In this document: positions 56,701 through 64,000 of the stretch, piece by piece | Layout of the letters: each line of letters starts with the position of its first letter | How positions within the stretch are numbered: position 1 is the first letter of the stretch | DNA from: Echinicola jeungdonensis | GTDB lineage: Bacteria; Bacteroidota; Bacteroidia; Cytophagales; Cyclobacteriaceae | Length of the DNA: 64,000 nt | Direction: 5' to 3' | Assembly: GCF_030409905.1 (NCBI RefSeq) | Contig: NZ_JAUFQT010000001.1 | Span: forward strand, 489,001-553,000 | Translations under genes and position numbers: made by a program | The notes under the pieces: model-generated | Told to the model about the DNA's origin: nothing | The model's input: the letters and a program-made list of their open reading frames with translations, nothing else | The model's database searches: none

Positions 56701-57425
56701 AAGGTGTCAATGGAGACCGGGAAATGGCCTATGCCCTTTGGCTGGCTGGCTTTGATGTGAAAGACATCCATATGACTGACCTGATTGCTGGAAGAGAAAA
56801 CCTGGAAGATGTGCAGATGATTGTATTTGTTGGAGGATTCTCCAATTCCGATGTACTGGGATCTGCCAAAGGCTGGGCAGGAGCTTTCCTTTATAATGAA
56901 AAGGCTAAAAAAGCCTTGGATAACTTCTATGCGCGCCCTGACACACTAAGCTTAGGGGTTTGTAATGGTTGCCAGCTTATGGTGGAATTAGGCTTGATCA
57001 ACCGTCGTCATGACCAAAAGCCTAAGATGTTGCACAATGACAGCCATAAATTCGAGTCCTCTTTTGTGAATGTCAATATCCCGGAAAATAACACGGTAAT
57101 GTTTAGCTCCCTTTCCGGCCAAAGGCTGGGTGTTTGGGTAGCCCATGGGGAAGGCAAGTTCTCCCTGCCAAAAGCCAAAGAGGAATATAATATTGGAATG
57201 ACTTACAGTTATGAGTCTTATCCGGGCAATCCTAATGGATCTGACCATGCCGTAGCAGGTTTAGCCTCACAGGATGGAAGGCACCTCGCTATAATGCCCC
57301 ATATTGAGCGGTCCTTGTTCCCATGGAACTGGCCGGACTATCCTGCTGGAAGGAAAAGTGAAGAAATCACCCCTTGGGTAGAGGCATTTGTCAATGCAAG
57401 AAAATGGGTGGAAAGCCACCATTAA
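53739..57425 (+). CDS. purL: Phosphoribosylformylglycinamidine synthase
   Basis: This is the fourth step of de novo purine synthesis (FGAR to FGAM with glutamine and ATP). The 1228-residue single-chain form carries an N-terminal PurS-like part, two AIRS-type synthase halves and a C-terminal glutamine amidotransferase. Seen motifs are SQVNSEHCRHKIFNG, LKAETHNFPTTVEPFNGAAT, the amidotransferase Cys in GVCNGCQLM near residue 1080, and MPHIERSLFPWNW near the end. It stands alone with its own promoter and terminator. Confidence 0.97.
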   Translation: MILFFQSPQQNIIYALHSKQPLTQEDLQKLTWLFGEAEQLKEPQVSGTFAGPRKEMITPWSTNAVEIATNMGIPGLLRIEEFVRIEKDSPIDPMLQVVYEGLDQDIFTIDLEPQKVISITDIKAYNQQEGLALSEEEISYLEKVSKELGRPLTDSEVFGFSQVNSEHCRHKIFNGTFILDGKKKEDTLFQLIKKTSIKHPNRIVSAYKDNVAFVKGPKAQQFAPKRQDQSDYFSPESIDTVLSLKAETHNFPTTVEPFNGAATGSGGEIRDRLAGGTASIPLAGTAVYMTSYPRSEKGRTWEKNLPERKWLYQTPMDILIKASNGASDFGNKFGQPLISGSLLTFEHGEEDKHYGYDKVIMLAGGIGFTREKYSLKNTPVKGDQVVIMGGDNYRIGMGGSAVSSVNTGEFANHIELNAIQRSNPEMQKRVANVIRAMAENEHNPIISIHDHGAGGHLNCLSELVEETGGSIDIDKLPVGDQTLSAKEIIGNESQERMGLVIHKKDVDTLQKISERERAPFYVVGETTGDMHFKFENKITKEKPIDWDLSHMFGSSPKTVLTDQRTNTNFKEPEYQSSLLSQYIQEVLQLEAVACKDWLTNKVDRSVTGRVATQQTTGAIQLPLNNVAVMAVDFTGTKGIATSIGHAPVAALANPEAGSRLAIAEALTNLIWAPIEDGLEGISLSANWMWPAKNEGENDRLYRAVESVSNFAIELGINIPTGKDSLSMTQKYPDGKTVFSPGTVIISSVGECSDVRKTITPDIKPEEGTQLFYVDFSKDKAKLGGSSFAQVINTVGTTPPTVVDSEYFAKAFNVIQNLIENGDILAGHDISAGGLITSLLEMTFPTTNCGLNVKVENLKEKDLIKALFAENPGVIIQAKNADEVKDVLENYSINYTPIAEVTMDSKVTLDGLNLSLPVENCRDTWFRSSYLLDKKQSGEKLAADRFENYKSQPLTYNFDEKWEGLLDNFSLNPFRKEANGTKAAIIREKGVNGDREMAYALWLAGFDVKDIHMTDLIAGRENLEDVQMIVFVGGFSNSDVLGSAKGWAGAFLYNEKAKKALDNFYARPDTLSLGVCNGCQLMVELGLINRRHDQKPKMLHNDSHKFESSFVNVNIPENNTVMFSSLSGQRLGVWVAHGEGKFSLPKAKEEYNIGMTYSYESYPGNPNGSDHAVAGLASQDGRHLAIMPHIERSLFPWNWPDYPAGRKSEEITPWVEAFVNARKWVESHH

Positions 57426-57433
57426 AATAATCA

Positions 57434-57464
57434 GAAAATTCCCGGCTAAAACCGGGAATTTTTT
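57434..57464 (+). terminator. purL rho-independent terminator
   Basis: AAAATTCCCGG pairs with CCGGGAATTTT around a short loop, followed by T residues, about 10 bp after the purL stop. Confidence 0.9.
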
Positions 57465-57518
57465 CCAACTGAAAACAAGGAAGTTAGCAAAACCACTTTA
57501 AAAAAGTTTAAAGCAGTA

Positions 57519-57549
57519 TTTGCATTACAAAAAAAGAGCCCTACATTTG
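57519..57549 (+). promoter_or_regulatory. Promoter of the tRNA-Gln gene
   Basis: TTTG at 57519-57522 and TACATTTG at 57542-57549 are 19 bp apart, an exact match to the Bacteroidota -33/-7 consensus. The tRNA begins 52 bp downstream. Confidence 0.75.
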
Positions 57550-57600
57550 TACCACAATTAAGGGAAACGACGCCTTAAACCAAACAAAGCACTTTATTAT

Positions 57601-57673
57601 TGACCCATGGTGTAACTGGCAACACGTCTGATTTTGGTTCAGAAGAGTCTAGGTTCGAGCCCTAGTGGGTCAA
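57601..57673 (+). tRNA. tRNA-Gln (anticodon TTG)
   Basis: A 73-base tRNA. The acceptor stem TGACCCA pairs with TGGGTCA. The anticodon arm is CTGA-TTTTGGT-TCAG with TTG at positions 34-36, and the T-arm has GGTTCGAGCC. The 3' CCA is not encoded. A terminator follows within 20 bp. Confidence 0.95.
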
Positions 57674-57687
57674 CAGAAACAAAAAAA

Positions 57688-57712
57688 GGAGCGAAAATTC
57701 GCTCCTTTTTTT
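57688..57712 (+). terminator. Terminator after tRNA-Gln
   Basis: GGAGCGAA at 57688-57695 pairs with TTCGCTCC at 57698-57705 and is followed by seven T residues. Confidence 0.92.
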
Positions 57713-58140
57713 ATGCCTGATTATTGAACCTTGTCCATCTTCCAATCCCAATTAGAAACCCTCTTGGGATAGAACATTTCAACAAAAAATTGCTTGCATT
57801 AAATTTCCCAGGACCCCATGTCAATTAAATATTGACACCACAAATCCCAGGTATTTTTTTTTAAAAAAAGGCAGAAAAATATATGGCCGCCTCTATTGAC
57901 CGATAAACTCACAATTTTTTTCGACTTCCTTAGAAAATCATCCCACGCCATTTAAGCTTGATCCCCTCCAGTCGGCATTAATAACAAATTAGAATATCAG
58001 AATCCTCCTACCTACCTCCTTTTCCATTTGAATTCTTGAAACCATTTTGTATTTTAAATCTCAACAAGGGAGGTTGAACGTCAAATCACCTACGGCTTCC
58101 TCCTCAGTGAAACTGAAAAAACCATCAAAAACCACATTAA
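57713..58140. other. Gene-free region upstream of the YodC-like gene
   Basis: No gene, repeat or clear promoter was found in this stretch. Confidence 0.5.
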
Positions 58141-58326
58141 ATGGAAAAATTCAAAAAAGGAGACATTGTTAAATTAAAATCCGGAGGACCAAAAATGACT
58201 GTGGAAGAATTCCAATGGAACCCCTACAAAAACAATTATGATAAAGAAAAGCTCCAATGCACCTGGTTCAAGGAGGACATCAAATATTCAGAAATCTTTG
58301 AATCTGCAGCTCTAGAAAAAGCTTAA
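58141..58326 (+). CDS. YodC-like small protein (DUF2158)
   Basis: This 61-residue protein opens with FKKGDIVKLKSGGPKMTV and has CTWF near residue 40, which matches the DUF2158/YodC family of small SH3-like proteins. The function of the family is not known. A strong terminator follows, which supports an expressed monocistronic gene. Confidence 0.88.
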   Translation: MEKFKKGDIVKLKSGGPKMTVEEFQWNPYKNNYDKEKLQCTWFKEDIKYSEIFESAALEKA

Positions 58327-58331
58327 AAAAA

Positions 58332-58368
58332 AACACCTAAGGGATCCATCTCCTTAGGTGTTTTTTTA
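58332..58368. terminator. Bidirectional terminator between yodC-like and porin genes
   Basis: AACACCTAAGG at 58332-58342 pairs with CCTTAGGTGTT at 58352-58362. A-run on the left and T-run on the right allow function on both strands, as expected between convergent genes. Confidence 0.9.
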
Positions 58369-58514
58369 AGTTCCGCTGATTTTTCCTGTAAATCTCAATA
58401 GTTCAGCCCAAAACAACTACCCACTTAAATTGGCCAGAGGTTTATTGTCAGCGGACCATTTTAATTTCTTGGGCTAATATAAACCAACTTCAAGATTTCT
58501 TTTTTCAACTTTCC

Positions 58515-59732
58515 CTAAAATGAAATATCATATTGCAATCTAAACCTCCAGCCGGTTGATTCCTGTGCAGCAATTTCATTATCAAACTCAAAATAGGTCA
58601 CATCCCCGGTCAACTTATTCTTATGCCCATTAAAGAAGCAGTTGACAGCTAATGCATATTCTTCTTTTCTATTCATGGTGATCGCCTTATTAGGACGGTA
58701 TTGGGAATACCTGACAGCAACTTCATAAAGGGGATTATTTTCTTTTGCTGCCTGGTGATTTAAAATATATCCACCCTGTCCAAAAAAGCCTTCCAAATTG
58801 GTAACCATATCATTTACATTATCCTGTACCTGTTTTTGGTGGTATTCACTGTGCCAGCTAAAGGATTTGTATTGGAAAGCAGTTTCAAAAAGCCACTGAT
58901 CGACACTATATTGTCCTAGCACTCCTTCTCCATACCCGGCCAAACTACCCCCTCCTGAGGAGGAAAAACGGGTATATGGACTGGTATTGGTAGCTCCTGC
59001 AAAAGCAATGGATGCCAATGGATTTTTAACATGATTAAGATCAGATCCTGAAATGGGCACTCCATCACCCAAAACGTTCCATTGCAACCTTCCTACATAC
59101 ATCAATTTGCTATCATCGTTTTCTCCTCCACCACGGCCGCTTCCAGTCAGCATGGACAAGTTATAATCAAAATTGGCTAAGCCTCCACCATCAAGATGGC
59201 CATATACGGTCATCCCTTGCTGTCGGTCTACGGTAAATGGTCTGTTGATAATAGACCTTTCCAGCATTTGTTGTTTTCCACTGGAAACAGAACGCTCCCT
59301 GGAATACTCAACTTTCCATTGCCCAATTTTGAAATTCAACCACGGCCACTTTTCAACCATAATCCGAAAATCCAAAACCCGGGAGGCCCATAAATCATAC
59401 TCAAAATAATATTTTAACCAAGGTTTGTAAGCATGACCACCTATTTTCAAACGGGCCCGGTTAATATTTAGGGAATTTTTCGTGGGGCCATTAAGATCTT
59501 CAAAAGTAACTGGATCATCTTCAAAAGGGGTGGTATACCTAAATTGAAGCCTACCGCGAATATTCAGTTGAAACTTGTTATCCGAGGTAGTCATTTGAAA
59601 GCCTTTTGAACCATATTCCAGGTTGATTTTAGTGGAGTCATTTTCCGCCTCCCCTTCCTTTGAACCGGCCCAGGTGTTAAAAGATAATAACAAGCCCAGC
59701 AAAACAGCAAATGCTCTTCTGTTCATCATCAT
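58515..59732 (-). CDS. Phosphate-selective porin O/P-like outer-membrane protein
   Basis: This 405-residue protein has a signal peptide (residues about 1-22, cleavage after TWAG). A beta-barrel with the porin O/P pattern follows: FQLNIRGRLQFRYT, NSLNINRARLKIGGHAY, YYFEYDLWASRVLDFRI, and an aromatic C-terminus (FRLQYDISF). It would let anions or other small solutes through the outer membrane. Specificity is not clear. Confidence 0.9.
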   Translation of the reverse strand: MMMNRRAFAVLLGLLLSFNTWAGSKEGEAENDSTKINLEYGSKGFQMTTSDNKFQLNIRGRLQFRYTTPFEDDPVTFEDLNGPTKNSLNINRARLKIGGHAYKPWLKYYFEYDLWASRVLDFRIMVEKWPWLNFKIGQWKVEYSRERSVSSGKQQMLERSIINRPFTVDRQQGMTVYGHLDGGGLANFDYNLSMLTGSGRGGGENDDSKLMYVGRLQWNVLGDGVPISGSDLNHVKNPLASIAFAGATNTSPYTRFSSSGGGSLAGYGEGVLGQYSVDQWLFETAFQYKSFSWHSEYHQKQVQDNVNDMVTNLEGFFGQGGYILNHQAAKENNPLYEVAVRYSQYRPNKAITMNRKEEYALAVNCFFNGHKNKLTGDVTYFEFDNEIAAQESTGWRFRLQYDISF

Positions 59733-59883
59733 ACAGCAATTTTTTAATTAAATATTTTTTAAACAACCAGAAAAGGTTGCAGGAAAGCTTGATGTTGAAT
59801 CCAAAACATTTTAAAATCTTCCTCCCTGCTAAATAAAGATTTCAAACCCTTTGTCTCCCTACAAGCTTTCCCTTTGAATTTTG

Positions 59884-59891
59884 CAAAAGTA
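59884..59891 (-). promoter_or_regulatory. Possible porin promoter -7 element
   Basis: The minus strand reads TACTTTTG, an exact match, about 152 bp before the porin ATG. No clear -33 element. Confidence 0.4.
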
Positions 59892-60347
59892 CCAATTTTA
59901 AGATATGGAAATTGGCGGAACGTAAAGATTAACACTATAATAACATTGGGGTAACTTAGGGTTTAATTTAAAAAACTTTAATTCTAACCAGACTAACAAT
60001 GAAATTTCACCTTTATTGAAAGTATAAATTATAAGATAAGAATCCTGATTATTCACTTTTTGATAAGAAGACAAAAAATAAAGTATCGGTAATTATTTAC
60101 CAATGGGAAGTCAATCAAAATTAAGTCACGATCTTCTGTAAAAACTGCCAGACAGGGCAGATTATCAAGAACCACATCAGGATCCTTTTAAGTACGATAC
60201 AAAATCGGATTTCTTTTTTTGAACAAAAACACAGATTTTTTTATAATAAAAAAATATTCTATTCAAAGTCTTTAGTAAAATTTGACCACAACATAACGGT
60301 TCTTACACATCCCATTTCTTTTTCTCATCAGTTTCAGCAAAATTTTA

Positions 60348-60355
60348 TACATTTG
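60348..60355 (+). promoter_or_regulatory. prs promoter -7 element (TACATTTG)
   Basis: An exact TAnnTTTG match. Transcription would begin near 60363, so the GTG at 60355 cannot be the start codon of prs. Confidence 0.6.
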
Positions 60356-60402
60356 TGGTTCATTACCAAAACGCTGAACCCCAAAGTAAAATGCATAACA
60401 AC

Positions 60403-61329
60403 ATGACAGAGGTAAAACTCTTCTCCGGTACCAACTCCAGGAACCTTGCGGAATCCATTGCAAAAAATTACGGTCAGGATTTAGGCCAGTTAACTTTATC
60501 AAAATTTAGTGATGGGGAATTTTCACCCAGTTATGACGAATCAGTGAGGGGATGTAGTGTTTTTTTGATTCAGTCAACAAACCCAACCGCAGATAACTTA
60601 CTGGAGCTTTGCTTGATGATCGATGCGGCAAAGCGGGCCAGTGCCTACAAGGTTTGTGCTGTCCTGCCCTATTTTGGATATGCCCGGCAAGACCGTAAAG
60701 ACCGCCCCAGGGTTTCCATTGCAGCCAAGTTGATTGCCAATATGCTTACTTCCGCTGGTGCGGACAGGATCATGACCTGTGATCTGCATGCCGGTCAGAT
60801 TCAGGGATTTTTCGATATTCCCTTGGATCATTTGGACGGATCAGCTATTTTTGTGCCCTATTTGAAAAGCCTTGATTTGGGAAACCTTTTGGTTGCTTCC
60901 CCAGATGTAGGAGGAGTTGGAAGGGCCAGGGCTTATGCTAAGCACTTTGAAGTAGAAATGGTAGTCTGTGACAAACACAGGAAGAGAGCCAATGAAGTCG
61001 CTTCTATGCAGATAATTGGTGATGTTGAAGGGATGGATGTTGTATTGGTAGATGACTTGGTGGACACCGCCGGAACCATGTGCAAGGCAGCCCAAATAAT
61101 CATGGACAAGGGTGCCAACTCGGTAAGAGCCATTGCTACCCATGGGGTCCTTTCCGGTAAGGCATATGAAAACATTGAAAATTCTGTTTTATCAGAACTG
61201 GTAATCACGGATACCATTCCATTGAAACAAAATTCTTCAAAAATCAAAGTACTAACCGTTGCCGAACTATTTGGCAAGGCCATTCATGCCGTCACTGGTA
61301 ATGACTCGATCAGTGCTTTGTTCATTTAA
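60403..61329 (+). CDS. prs: Ribose-phosphate pyrophosphokinase
   Basis: This enzyme makes PRPP from ribose-5-phosphate and ATP for nucleotide, His and Trp synthesis. Starting at the ATG at 60403 it has 308 residues (60391 is an alternative four codons earlier), the usual length. Motifs are FSDGEFSPSYDESVRG, the metal site CDLHAGQIQGFFDIPLDHL and the PRPP loop VLVDDLVDTAGTMCKAA. rplY follows after 40 bp, probably in one transcript. Confidence 0.96.
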   Translation: MTEVKLFSGTNSRNLAESIAKNYGQDLGQLTLSKFSDGEFSPSYDESVRGCSVFLIQSTNPTADNLLELCLMIDAAKRASAYKVCAVLPYFGYARQDRKDRPRVSIAAKLIANMLTSAGADRIMTCDLHAGQIQGFFDIPLDHLDGSAIFVPYLKSLDLGNLLVASPDVGGVGRARAYAKHFEVEMVVCDKHRKRANEVASMQIIGDVEGMDVVLVDDLVDTAGTMCKAAQIIMDKGANSVRAIATHGVLSGKAYENIENSVLSELVITDTIPLKQNSSKIKVLTVAELFGKAIHAVTGNDSISALFI

Positions 61330-61369
61330 TTAGAACTTTCAATTATATATACAATTTAATATTAAAATT

Positions 61370-61957
61370 ATGAGATCGATTGAGATTATAGGGTTTAAAA
61401 GAGCAAATCTCGAAAAAGCGGAACTGAACCAGATCCGTGAAGAAGGAAATGTTCCTTGCGTAGTTTATGGACCCGGTATTGACGAGCAAATCCACTTCTA
61501 TGCACCAGCTATTCTTTTCAAGCCATTGCTTTATTCTCCAGAGAAGTTTATGGTAGACCTTAACATCGAAGGTCAAAAAATCAAAACCGTAATGCGTGAA
61601 TCTCAATTCCACCCTGTTAGTGAGGTATTGTTACACGCAGATTTCCTGGCTTTCAGCGAAGACAAAGCCATCAAAATGGATATTCCTGTGGAAATCTATG
61701 GTAACTCTCCTGGTATCATCAAAGGGGGTAAGTTGGAAATCAAAACCAGAACCCTTACCGTAAAAGGTTTGGCCAAGGACTTCCCTGATACCATCCCTGT
61801 TTCCATCGACAACCTTGAGCTCGGTAAATCTGCCAAAGTTGCAGATGTGAAAGTGGAGGGAGTAGAAATCGTTACCCATCCAAGTGTCTCTATTGCCACC
61901 ATCGGTATCCCAAGAGCCTTGAGAGGTAAGAAAACTGCTGAAGAAGAAACCGAATAA
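61370..61957 (+). CDS. rplY: 50S ribosomal protein L25 (long Ctc form)
   Basis: This 195-residue protein has the L25 domain binding 5S rRNA (KRANLEKAELNQIREEGNVP, VVYGPG) and the C-terminal beta domain of the Ctc/TL5 type (DIPVEIYGNSPGIIKGG). It ends with an acidic KKTAEEETE tail. It lies between prs and pth, a common arrangement. Confidence 0.97.
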   Translation: MRSIEIIGFKRANLEKAELNQIREEGNVPCVVYGPGIDEQIHFYAPAILFKPLLYSPEKFMVDLNIEGQKIKTVMRESQFHPVSEVLLHADFLAFSEDKAIKMDIPVEIYGNSPGIIKGGKLEIKTRTLTVKGLAKDFPDTIPVSIDNLELGKSAKVADVKVEGVEIVTHPSVSIATIGIPRALRGKKTAEEETE

Positions 61958-61980
61958 TACGGTTGAAATATGATACAGAA

Positions 61981-62013
61981 AATCCTGTCAGCCTCGTGTT
62001 GACAGGATTTTTT
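61981..62013 (+). terminator. Terminator after rplY
   Basis: AATCCTGTCA at 61981-61990 pairs with TGACAGGATT at 62000-62009, followed by a short T-run. It separates prs-rplY from pth. Confidence 0.9.
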
Positions 62014-62044
62014 ATTTTTGTGATTAATATTATTCTAAGATTTC

Positions 62045-62605
62045 ATGAAATACCTGATCATTGGCCTTGGAAATATTGGCCCTGAATATGAACTCACCCG
62101 GCATAATGTGGGCTTTCTGACCCTGGACCGCCTGGCAGACAAAATGGGAGCCTCCTGGAACAGCAATAGGCTGGCATTTACTGCTGATTACAAATTCAAA
62201 AGCAGGCAAATCCACCTGATCAAACCTACAACTTATATGAACCTGAGTGGAAAGGCCGTCAATTACTGGATGAAAGAATTAAAAATCTCTAAGGAAAATA
62301 TTCTGGTAGTGGTGGATGATGTAGCTTTACCTTTTGGAGCATTAAGGCTTAGGGCCAAAGGTTCCTCCGCCGGGCATAATGGCCTCAAAAATATCGAGAC
62401 CCTCACGGGGGGACAAAATTACCCCAGATTAAGATTTGGCATTGGGGATGATTTTCCCAAAGGGAAACAAATTGATTATGTATTGGGGAGATGGAGCCAA
62501 AAGGAAATTGATGAATTGCCTTCATTTATGGATAAAGCCATTGATATGATACATGGTTTTTGTACTATTGGCATCAATATGACCATGAGCCAATTCAATA
62601 GTTAA
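62045..62605 (+). CDS. pth: Peptidyl-tRNA hydrolase
   Basis: This 186-residue enzyme releases tRNA from prematurely ended peptidyl-tRNAs. Seen motifs are IIGLGNIGPEYELTRHNVGF with the catalytic His, KPTTYMNLSGKAV (Asn), VVDDVALPFG (Asp) and SAGHNGLKNI. Intact and normal length. Confidence 0.97.
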   Translation: MKYLIIGLGNIGPEYELTRHNVGFLTLDRLADKMGASWNSNRLAFTADYKFKSRQIHLIKPTTYMNLSGKAVNYWMKELKISKENILVVVDDVALPFGALRLRAKGSSAGHNGLKNIETLTGGQNYPRLRFGIGDDFPKGKQIDYVLGRWSQKEIDELPSFMDKAIDMIHGFCTIGINMTMSQFNS

Positions 62606-62716
62606 AGGCCACTTTAAGGCCTTTAACTCCTCATTTTTTAGTCTTATTTTTAACAGGAAGTATCCACGTTTATATATTTCAAAAAATTTTAAAGACGAAC
62701 AATTAACCCAATTAAA

Positions 62717-63010
62717 ATGAAAACCATAAACCTAGGATTACAAATCGTCCCCAAAAGCAAACACCACCATAGCTATGACCTGGTGGATGCTGCTATCGAA
62801 GTAATTAAAGCTGCTGGTGTTAAATTCGAAATCACTCCTTTTGAAACGGTGATGGAAGGCCCTGAAGATTTGCTGCATGAAGTTGCCAGAAAAGCACAAA
62901 GTGCAGTATTGGAAGCAGGAGCAGAAGAAATCCTGGTTTATTATCGGATGCAAATCCGAAAAGAAGCCGACGTTACCATGAATGAAAAAACAGAAAAGCA
63001 TAGGAAATAA
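62717..63010 (+). CDS. MTH1187/YkoF-type thiamine-binding-like protein
   Basis: This 97-residue ferredoxin-like fold protein of the thiamine-binding family has LGLQIVPKSKHHHSYDLVDAA at the start and PFETVMEGPEDLLHEVARKA in the middle. No TPP riboswitch was seen upstream and no thiamine genes are nearby. A partial promoter match (TATATTTC) lies about 45 bp upstream. Function is inferred from the family only. Confidence 0.85.
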   Translation: MKTINLGLQIVPKSKHHHSYDLVDAAIEVIKAAGVKFEITPFETVMEGPEDLLHEVARKAQSAVLEAGAEEILVYYRMQIRKEADVTMNEKTEKHRK

Positions 63011-63197
63011 TCATATTTTTTCCTACTTTATTTTATTAATTCAAATAGAAAAATTCATCCTTTTTCCTTCTTCTAAGGGATTATTAGAATGTTGCACAAA
63101 AATTATCTGGTAATTTAATACCAAATAAAAGCAAACATTCATCAAGTATAGTTGTTCCTATGTAAAAACAAGGAAAATTAAAGCCACATATCCCGCC

Positions 63198-64000
63198 ATG
63201 AAACACGTTTTACTCTTTTCATTGGGGCTTATTCTTTTTACTAGCAGTTCCGTTTTAGGCCAAATCAAATCAGTTTATTATAATGTTCCCCAAGGCCAAA
63301 TTAACGAAGGGAATCCACTGCCCTCAGAGGAACCATTTTACATCAAAGGCCGCCTACCTGGTGGCATTGAAATGGTTACTGCCAAAATTTATAGGTCCTC
63401 CAAGACATCTCTTCAAGCTGAAGAATATTACTGGAAAAAACCCTTTGACTTTGCAGTGAGTGAATATGAAATTTTCATTGCCGAGCCCTTAAGAAGCAAT
63501 GAAAATTACACCGTTGCATTTTATTTTTATGAAAGGGCCGACCAAGGTCAAATGGATGACCTGAAAAGTAGTATTTCATCTAATTTAGAAAGCTACATCC
63601 GGGCCAATATGGAAGTTTCCAGGGGTAAAATCCGATCTTTAAATAGTGATAAGGTCATGATGACCCAATTAAAACAAATCGTTCAGGAAGGCACCAAAAA
63701 TTATCAGCATTTTATTGGGCAGGAATTTGAAGGTTTCAGTGATGTAGTCCGGCAAAAACTGAAACAAAAGGATGAATTAAAGCTTAGAAGGGCACGGTTT
63801 AATATCATAGGGAAAAAAAAAGATAGTCGGGACAATAACCGGGCCCTTTACGCATCCAAATATATTGAGGAGCTAATATTATTATTACAATCTGAAGCCA
63901 AACAATACATGGCTGGTCAAATGCTATCCCTGGTGGATATCAGAAATATCAGGGCTTACCCAACTGAAAAAAAACGGAGCACTTTACCTCTAAACTTTGG
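63198..64000 (+). CDS. Secreted protein of unknown function, cut by the window edge
   Basis: An open frame from the ATG at 63198 continues past base 64000 without a stop, at least 267 codons. It opens with a signal peptide (MKHVLLFSLGLILFTSSSVLG, cleavage after VLGQ). The following domain is not recognised: it has beta-rich parts (EPFYIKGRLPGGIEM) and a long helical, charged region at about residues 115-230 with many Lys/Gln. The family is unknown. Confidence 0.8.
   Translation, partial: MKHVLLFSLGLILFTSSSVLGQIKSVYYNVPQGQINEGNPLPSEEPFYIKGRLPGGIEMVTAKIYRSSKTSLQAEEYYWKKPFDFAVSEYEIFIAEPLRSNENYTVAFYFYERADQGQMDDLKSSISSNLESYIRANMEVSRGKIRSLNSDKVMMTQLKQIVQEGTKNYQHFIGQEFEGFSDVVRQKLKQKDELKLRRARFNIIGKKKDSRDNNRALYASKYIEELILLLQSEAKQYMAGQMLSLVDIRNIRAYPTEKKRSTLPLNF

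Larger units (their letters stand above)
59733..60402. other. Gene-free region between divergent porin and prs genes
   Basis: It holds a minus-strand promoter element (TACTTTTG, read on the minus strand) at 59884-59891 for the porin and a plus-strand TACATTTG at 60348-60355 for prs. Nothing else was found. Confidence 0.55.

Noticed and set aside
62606..62716. TPP riboswitch upstream of the thiamine-binding-like gene
   Set aside because: The conserved CTGAGA and ACCTGATC elements of the TPP aptamer are absent.

Overview
The window looks like a chromosomal segment of a member of the Bacteroidota, most likely a marine or soil Cytophagales close to the Cyclobacteriaceae. That placement is inferred from several signs. 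Promoters follow the TAnnTTTG type (with an upstream TTTG), Shine-Dalgarno sequences are mostly absent, and the gene families are typical of the phylum: a UpxY/NusG-like antiterminator, a large multi-SLBB export protein, DUF2911, a Wzi-like capsule protein, and four-helix-bundle and GxxExxY genes between operon members. No rRNA is present. One tRNA (Gln, anticodon TTG) is present.

Layout. (1) 1-2909: an IS21-type element (istA cut by the window edge, istB, three tandem 24-bp end repeats) abuts a 5'-truncated IS3-type element. (2) 3.1-34.5 kb: a surface or capsular polysaccharide locus, entirely on the minus strand. In transcription order it holds a winged-helix regulator, UDP-glucose dehydrogenase, SLBB export protein, Wzz-like chain-length protein, a second nucleotide-sugar dehydrogenase, ManC, Fcl, Gmd, MurA-like enzyme, acyltransferase, Wzx flippase, MurB-like enzyme, GT2, Wzy-like polymerase, GT2, beta-propeller protein, GT2, WecG/TagA/CpsF transferase, Gfo/Idh oxidoreductase, a TIM-barrel-like unknown, a beta-helix protein, a CapI-type epimerase and a Wzi-like outer-membrane protein. 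Small accessory genes (three four-helix-bundle, one GxxExxY, one GIY-YIG) sit between operon members and are bracketed by short repeats. (3) 35.6-37.5 kb: a UpxY/NusG-like gene pointing away from the locus, followed at once by an intact IS3-type element whose last 648 bp are identical to the truncated copy at 2262-2909. (4) 38.1-64 kb: ordinary chromosome. It holds a penicillin acylase, a DUF2911 lipoprotein, an EEP-family hydrolase, an M1 peptidase, a lipocalin-like lipoprotein, a TetR-TolC-MFP-RND efflux operon, purL, tRNA-Gln, a YodC-like protein, a porin, prs-rplY, pth, a thiamine-binding-like protein and the start of an unknown secreted protein.

How the genes work together. The locus is a Wzx/Wzy-type pathway predicted to make a repeat unit with L-fucose (ManC-Gmd-Fcl) and uronic acids (two NDP-sugar dehydrogenases plus a CapI-type epimerase). 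Unusually, it also carries a MurA/MurB pair in the same tightly coupled operon as Wzx, Wzy and the glycosyltransferases. All expected catalytic residues that I can see in the pair are kept. The simplest reading is that the glycan contains a 3-O-lactyl (muramic-acid-like) sugar. No initiating phosphoglycosyltransferase was seen in the window.

The two identical IS3 segments lie in the same orientation on either side of the locus and could mediate its deletion or exchange. Intergenic space in the locus is filled with several families of short dispersed repeats.
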